Shown piece after piece: positions 58,690-64,000 of a stretch of DNA of 64,000 nt. A model generated the notes under the pieces. The model searched no databases. It had not been told where the DNA came from and was given only the letters and a program-made list of their open reading frames with translations. The stretch is from contig OX419759.1 of NCBI GenBank assembly GCA_948567375.1, forward strand, positions 36,495,493-36,559,492. Direction: 5' to 3'. Source of the DNA: Lunularia cruciata. Its lineage: Eukaryota > Streptophyta > Marchantiopsida > Lunulariales > Lunulariaceae. Position 1 is the first letter of the stretch; each line of letters starts with the position of its first letter. The position numbers were made by a program, and so were the translations under genes.

Positions 58690-60170
58690 CTAATCATTTT
58701 TATAGACCTTTCTCTCTAATGTATCAATTTGCATCTTGAGGTCCTTCAATTTGACACACTATGGGTATTCAATTGCTATTTGTTCCAATTCCAAAAGAAG
58801 TTGAGTAGCAATATGCATTCTCATTAAGAGTTGACCTGCTTGTTCTCCACTTTGGAGCTTTTTTGCCACTTTGTCACAAATCTTTGCATTCAGATTATCT
58901 TCCTTCTCTCTTTGATGCTTCATGCTTGTAGTGAGCTCTTGCACATGAAGGTCCATAATCTCTTTGTAATTCTTATAGCATGTTCTGGTTGCAACTATCT
59001 TAGCCTAGGCCTCCTCCAACTCCTTTTGTATTGATGCTTCTTCTTTGTCTCGTGCTCATATTTGGTCAACTTGCCATGTTGGTTGTTGGGACAAATTTTT
59101 TTTGAGATTATCCATGTTTCCCTTCATCTTTTGCAAGTTTGTCTTGTTCTTCTCTCATTGTACCATCTTGTAATTTTGGTATTTCTCTTGAGAATGTTAT
59201 TCCTTTGTCTCAAGCCTTTCCTTGATCTTGTTCAGTTCTATATGAAGTAGGGCATTGTCCTTGGTATCCAATTGATCCAATTGGTAGAGATGTTGTACAA
59301 GTGTTACAAGGTTTTTGATCATACGGTCAAGTTCACTATTGATGGAAAGAATTCATCCAATGACTCCATTCTTGGCATAACCATGTTAACAATGTTTACC
59401 ACCATCAACAATAGGAATGAGTTTTTGTCTTATTTTAAACATCATATGATACCCTTTGTAGTGTTGGTAGTCCTTGTATGTTTATTGCTTGCCAAGCATT
59501 AACACATGGGCTAATCCTTAAGATCCTTCTCCATCTCCTTGTATGTTGTGGTTGCATTATTGGCTATGCATGTAACTTCACTCTTGCCTTGTAGTCACCC
59601 TCATGTAGACTCCTCTTCCTTCAGCTTAAGCAATGGGCAATTATAAATGGCATTATTGATCAATTGGACTTTGTTGGGATGGCCATGCTTTTTAGTCATT
59701 GGCACATATGATTTCATTGAGTATATGCAAGCTTTCTTCATCACCTTCTTCAACTTGGCAATAAGGACTTCCTTGTCTTCTCTTGCCGTAGTGTTCTCTT
59801 AGTCAAAGAGCACTCCATATCTTCATGTTTGTTGTTTTGTTGGGAAAATTGAATTTTTTTCATCAGGCCTTCCCATGCCCATCTCATCCTTATTTATTGT
59901 TTGAGAAGACTATGCTTTTTCATCCAAGTTTGCAATGTTCACTTTGTCTTCCAAGATAGATGACAAAGTTCAAGTAAAAAAACTATTGCTTCTTGATCTG
60001 TAATAATCTTGGAGACTAATTTGAGACAATTGATGATCTACAATGACCTAATTCATCCATGTATTAATTATTCCCTTTATTTCTGTCATTTTCTCCTCTA
60101 CTTCTACTTTCTTTTGAAGATATAGCTATCACTTGAGCAGTTTGTTTCAGCTTCTTGGAGGCCTAACCTT
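58690..60170 (-). pseudogene. Decayed coiled-coil ORF, repeat-associated
   Basis: Minus-strand coding pieces in changing frames. Examples are REDKEVLIAKLKKVMKKACI and KKHGHPNKVQLINNAIYNCP (about 59640-59790), then coiled-coil parts including QELTTSMKHQREKEDNL and KLQSGEQAGQLLMRMHIATQ (complement 58759-58956). Many stops interrupt it. The helix-rich style resembles the ruin at 18950-20914, but direct identity was not seen. Family unknown; likely part of a mobile element or an expanded gene family. Confidence 0.4.
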
Positions 60171-60773
60171 TGGGTCATATGGCTATTGTCTTCTTTTGAG
60201 TGTTTGTCATGTTGTAGGATTCTTGTACTAGTACAAACTTCATGGAGCCTACACACTTATTATCTGCCAATCACAATTACTTTACTTCCCTATCTAAGTC
60301 TAGGCTTGTACTAAAGTGATATAGAGGATGGGAGTGAGAGGAGTATTTCACATTTTCCTCCTTTTTTTAGAAGGTTTATGCATATGTAGAAGCATATTAT
60401 GAATGGTGCGACAATATTAATACATCCTTGCTCTCTCAACTCATGTAGTTACTCAACCACTCATTTGAAAAACATTTGTGATCAACTTACTTTTTTCTTG
60501 TGAAGGAGATGGGAAGGAAATAGCTTGGTTCAAGTTTACATAAGTTTTTTGTTTCAATTTCAACAACTTCATGATCATTTTAATGACAAATTGGTGGATT
60601 GGATCTTTAAGAGAGTCCATTCAATTAGCATTAGTTGTTATTCTTTGCCAAACACTTTATCTATCTTGGTCTCAAATTTTTGACCATGACGACCATGGGT
60701 GTATCTATAAATAGGTCTTGAATTTTTGTGTATGCCTTAACTTTGTTTTGCATCCTTTACATTTTATGAACTT

Positions 60774-61218
60774 TGTCACGCCATTTGTAGTGTCGCATCT
60801 AGATTGCTTGGACATTGAAGTTCCAGTGTTAGTAGTTAGAGGTATTTTGGCAGTTACTCGTAGACTACTTTCCGATGGTCAGATTTTGTGTTTAGGGTAC
60901 CGATTTCATGGTGGGGCCCACCGTCACTTGCACCATCCGTGCCGTTGGGTGTGCCATCAACGGGACCATTGGGATGAGACCTAGGTCAAAATCAGGAGTA
61001 TACCTTGGAAGTGCAGCTCTAGAGAGCTCACTTCCCTGATGTTGAGCCTTCGAGTTCTTGGCTAGAGTGGACAGAAAGCCGTTGAGCATCACATGGAGTC
61101 TCTTAGCTAGAGTGGGTGTGGCTTGACTGTAATCAGTGCCTTGTTGTTTGCAAGTTGTTGAAGATCATATCAAGTATTGATCTGAGCTTGATTGATTTGA
61201 GTTGTAAACAATCTGTTC
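60774..61218 (+). repeat. LTR-like interspersed repeat, copy 2
   Basis: TGTCACGCC at 60774, similar to 2098-2520. It ends near ctgttca, followed by catcagagaag, which partly matches the tRNA-Met primer site (ATCAGAG). Retroelement-like ORF sequence follows at 62300, so this is a plausible 5' LTR. Confidence 0.5.
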
Positions 61219-62299
61219 ACATCAGAGAAGTAAGTTAGGGGGAAATTGGGTGCAGGAACTACGAGTGTTGGTGGTATCACCAAGCTTGGTGGATCATGGT
61301 GTCTCGATCAAGTAATTCAGATTTCTCTAAGAGAGTGTTTGTGCGGAAGTGTTTGCAAAATTTGGAGCTAGAGAATAAGCAATTTTCAAGCGGTAGATGT
61401 GATTTTGAGCTCAAGACGAATTTGTTACAAATTGAGCTCAAAAATTGAAATTGAAGGTGGAGTTAGGAGAAGATCCTCACGAATTGAAGATTGGACAAAA
61501 CCCATTTTTCCAATTTGGCTTGAGTGAAGAGTTAGCTGAGGATTTAGTGGTCAACCATTTTTAGGGATTTATGTCAGATTTTATGTCAGATTTACATCAG
61601 ATTTTGTGAAGGAGTTACGTCAAATTTTGGCGAGAAGAATTGAATCCGATCCTCGGTGATCCTCGTAGCTCAAGAAGTAGATAGGTACTCCGATTATGTC
61701 AAATGCCAAATGATGGCAAAGTCAATCCTGTGTTGATTTATAAGATGGAGGGTTGTTGTTTAGCATTCTTGTGATTGGACCCTCTCCATTCTTTACTTCA
61801 TGTTTGTGCATTGTGTTTGTGTGAGGTGCCTTGAATTTTGAGAGTTGGTGCCCTGGTGTGCTCTTGATAGTGAGGTTGGAGTGATGACCAATCAGACTAT
61901 CTTTGTTTCTCTCTGGTGAGGCATGAAGTGATGACCTGCATATCGTGAGAATGTGTGTTGTGATGGCAAGTTACATGTCTCCCTTGCCTCTAGTGTAGTT
62001 GTCTCCGTTATAGTTACATTAGTGGACAATGTTCCATTAGTTTTGGCAATTGGTGGTGCTCGGTTGGTATTGGCACTTGGTAATGCTTGGTTGGTGTTGG
62101 CACTTGGTGGCACTTGGTTGGTGTTAGCACTTGGTGGTGCTTGGTTAGTATTGCACTTGGTGGTGTTGGCACTTGCGGGGGTACTTGCGGTTATTTTGTC
62201 ATGACAAAGTTCTTTGGGGATTCCAGAGGAGATAGCCTTGTAGTACGTAGTGGGTTTACTTAGAGTGGCATTTGATATCAGCTTGTATCTTAGGCCCTA
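61219..62299 (+). other. Leader between LTR-like repeat and ORF remnant, with 27-bp minisatellite
   Basis: Non-coding leader. At 62069-62170 a 27-bp unit, (a/g)gcacttggtggtgcttgg plus ttggtgtt, is repeated about four times. In one frame (61953-62204) it would read LALGG.WLV nine-residue repeats, which I regard as incidental. Confidence 0.45.
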
Positions 62300-62806
62300 G
62301 TGAGAGAGGAGATTGACTCTGAGTTGGAGTTTGACACAAGAGTTGATTCAGTTGAGAGTGCACTTGGTGTGTCCACACCGTTGTTGTGGGACTTGGATGA
62401 GATTTATGGAGCCTCCAAAGGCACTAGGTATTACTCTGGTATAGTGGGTACCATTGAGTTGGATGACTTTATCAAGGATTTTGATAGTTAGTATGATCTG
62501 TAGCAAATGCGGATCCCAACTTTGTTCACAACTTTTATGGCATGGAAGGGGTTGTTTCAGCATTTGGAGGGTCCACCAATGGATGACTACCATGAGTTCA
62601 GGAGAGCTCATTTGGAGGAGATTGAGTTATGGAGACAATATTGGTCTCCAAACTATATCTTTATCACTTCAAGCTTGGTTGCTAGGAGTAGATCGGCTGT
62701 ACCTACAAGTTTTTGTAATACTCCAAGGACAAGAGAAGAGAGAAAACACAGATTACACGCTCAAACATTAGATGCCCCAAAGGAGCATTTTCTCTTTATT
62801 ATATAA
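62300..62806 (+). pseudogene. Retroelement-like ORF remnant
   Basis: One frame reads EEIDSELEFDTRVDSVESAL, then a DDFIKDFDS segment, stops at 62489-62491 and again a few codons on (both TAG where TGG would fit), and continues LFTTFMAWKGLFQHLEGPPM and HLEEIELWRQYWSPNY. It follows an LTR-like repeat and leader, so it is probably a gag-type protein, but the family was not recognised. After about 62700 the sequence changes into another repeat beginning tgtaatactcc. Confidence 0.45.
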
Positions 62807-62940
62807 ACAAAGAGGATCTCTTCCAAGGAAGCTCCACCATAGGATTAGGCACACAAATAGGTGATGTGTCAGCAAGCTCCACCCTTGGATTATTTACTTG
62901 GATGGGTGACATGTCTGGTCTAGGTCCTATCTGGTTGGTC

Positions 62941-63571
62941 TGTAACACCCATTTGTGCATGTGTGTGGTATTGTGATATTTAGCTTGGTATTACAAGTAC
63001 TTAAGAGATATTATTTATATAGAGATAAAGGATGGTTCTATATTACTCATGGTTAGCTAAAGTTAGTCATAGCTAAGATAGAGGAGACTTTATTTTAGAG
63101 GAAGTAGAAAAGATGAGCACCACTATTTTGGATTTTAGTGTGTTGACTTGGTATTATTCTTATGTGTTTGGCTTTGAGGAAAGAGTTGAGAACTCTTGTG
63201 CCCGTAAGCCTTTTTATTTTGGATTCTTCTTTAGTCCAAGGATAGCCCATGTGAAGGAATCCTTGCTTTAGTGGTTGGGTCAAGATAAGACCACATGCTT
63301 AGGGGAATATGCCCATGTGAATGGATATTCCTTTCTACTTTTTGACTTTACTTGACTTTTAGTCTAGTAACTTGAGTTACTATGGTAATTAGTAACTTTG
63401 GTACGTAACTATTTCACAAGTATATAAACAAGGGGTGAGGAGGTACTCATCATCCTTTCATTTGCAACTATATCTCTCTCATTGAGTTCTCTAGTGAGCA
63501 ATGTCTTGAGTCTTGGAGTGTTAGCCTTGGAGGAGTATGATGGAGTTCAGGTTCCTTGCCTTCTTAGTCCA
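62941..63571 (+). repeat. LTR-like direct repeat, left copy
   Basis: Begins TGTAACACCCATTTG. The first about 205 bp recur almost unchanged at 63799-64000. It contains TATATAAAC at 63420-63428. The right end is set at ..CCA before TGGTGCGCTACC (63572), a possible primer-binding site; this boundary is tentative. Confidence 0.55.
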
Positions 63572-63798
63572 TGGTGCGCTACCATAATAGCCATAAGAGG
63601 TTCATCCTGAGTGAGAGACATGCCGGCTCATAGGTCAAACAAGCTTTGATTGAAGGGAATCTTTTAGGGAATCTTCCTATAAGAATCTCATGATCACGAG
63701 AGTAAGGTACAGTTGGAAAGCTCTCGACGAGACAAAGAAGGGGAGAGGAAAGGCCAGCCTTTTCCTTTGTTGGAGAGGGGGGGGGGGGAGTCCGCACT
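63572..63798 (+). mobile_element. Short interior between two LTR-like repeats
   Basis: Only about 227 bp, no ORF. It ends in a purine-rich tract with a run of G (ggagaggggggggggggg, 63771-63789), directly before the second repeat. LTR, small interior and polypurine tract together resemble a non-coding, deleted LTR retrotransposon (TRIM/LARD-like). Confidence 0.45.
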
Positions 63799-64000
63799 GT
63801 AACACCCATTTGTGCATGTGTGTGGTATTGTGATATTTAGCTTGGTATTACAAGTACTTAAGAGATATTATTTATAGAGATAAAGGATGGTTCTATATTA
63901 GTCATGGTTAGCTAAAGTTAGTCATAGCTAAGATAGAGTGGAACTTACTTTAGAGGAAGTAGAAAAGATGAGCACCACTATTTTGGATTTTAGTGTGTTG
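63799..64000 (+). repeat. LTR-like direct repeat, right copy, cut by window end
   Basis: Starts TGTAACACCCATTTG as the left copy. Differences include loss of a tata dinucleotide pair near 63870 and gtggaac for gagg. It continues beyond the window. Confidence 0.6.

Noticed and set aside
61953-62204. ORF with LALGG.WLV repeats (and the opposite-strand ORF with SANTN repeats)
   Set aside because: Explained by a 27-bp minisatellite that keeps several frames open at once; no start context or domain.
1-64000. tRNA, rRNA, CRISPR arrays, bacterial operons
   Set aside because: No tRNA T-loop with matching cloverleaf, no rRNA-like block and no regularly spaced short repeats were seen; splice sites and LTR elements indicate a plant nuclear sequence.

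Overview
The window looks like nuclear DNA of a land plant. It has plant-style introns (GTGAGT...TTTTCAG), a plant germin-like protein, plant Ty1/Copia and Ty3/Gypsy LTR retrotransposons with initiator-Met tRNA primer sites, and no bacterial operon structure. A bryophyte or other early-diverging plant is my best guess, because the germin-like gene is intronless and lacks the usual N-terminal cysteines, and because of the Roc/COR-type GTPase remnant. This is not proven. Most of the sequence is decayed repeats. I support only three intact-looking gene models: a 2-exon membrane protein at 5.7-6.6 kb, the germin-like protein at 40.4-41.0 kb, and a disordered Thr/Pro-rich protein at 47.3-48.9 kb. 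A few further exon candidates are weaker.

Layout. 0-2.5 kb: Gypsy 5' end (minus strand, LTR 1202-1626), then an unrelated LTR-like repeat. 4.9-8.5 kb: a tandem repeat array and an inverted copy of it, bracketing the membrane-protein gene and its duplicated upstream region. 8.5-9.7 kb: second copy of the Gypsy 5' end (minus). 10.6-18.1 kb: a Roc/COR-type GTPase pseudogene split by a Copia element (12111-16470). 18.9-20.9 kb: decayed coiled-coil ORF (minus). 21-27.5 kb: mostly unresolved, with a few exon-like ORFs. 27.6-36.7 kb and 52.5-57.6 kb: two AT-rich repeat blocks in inverted orientation; the left one holds a truncated Copia element (28.8-32.2 kb). 37.3 and 38.6-39.5 kb: long hairpins and a foldback element. 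40-51 kb: gene-containing island. 51.1-52.2 kb: 3' end of a non-LTR-type retroelement with a nuclease-like C-terminus, whose tail recurs at three other places. 58.7-60.2 kb: another decayed coiled-coil ORF. 60.8-62.8 kb: LTR plus ORF remnant. 62.9-64 kb: two direct LTR-like repeats, the second cut by the window end.

Most interesting signals: (1) both Gypsy LTRs carry perfect alternating heat-shock elements upstream of a TATA box, the arrangement known from heat-activated plant retrotransposons; (2) a long hairpin at 37.3 kb whose outer-stem mismatches all become G:U pairs when read on the minus strand; (3) a filled/empty site comparison showing that the retroelement tail repeat has moved; (4) an unusual abundance of 26-145 bp tandem duplications in unrelated sequences.
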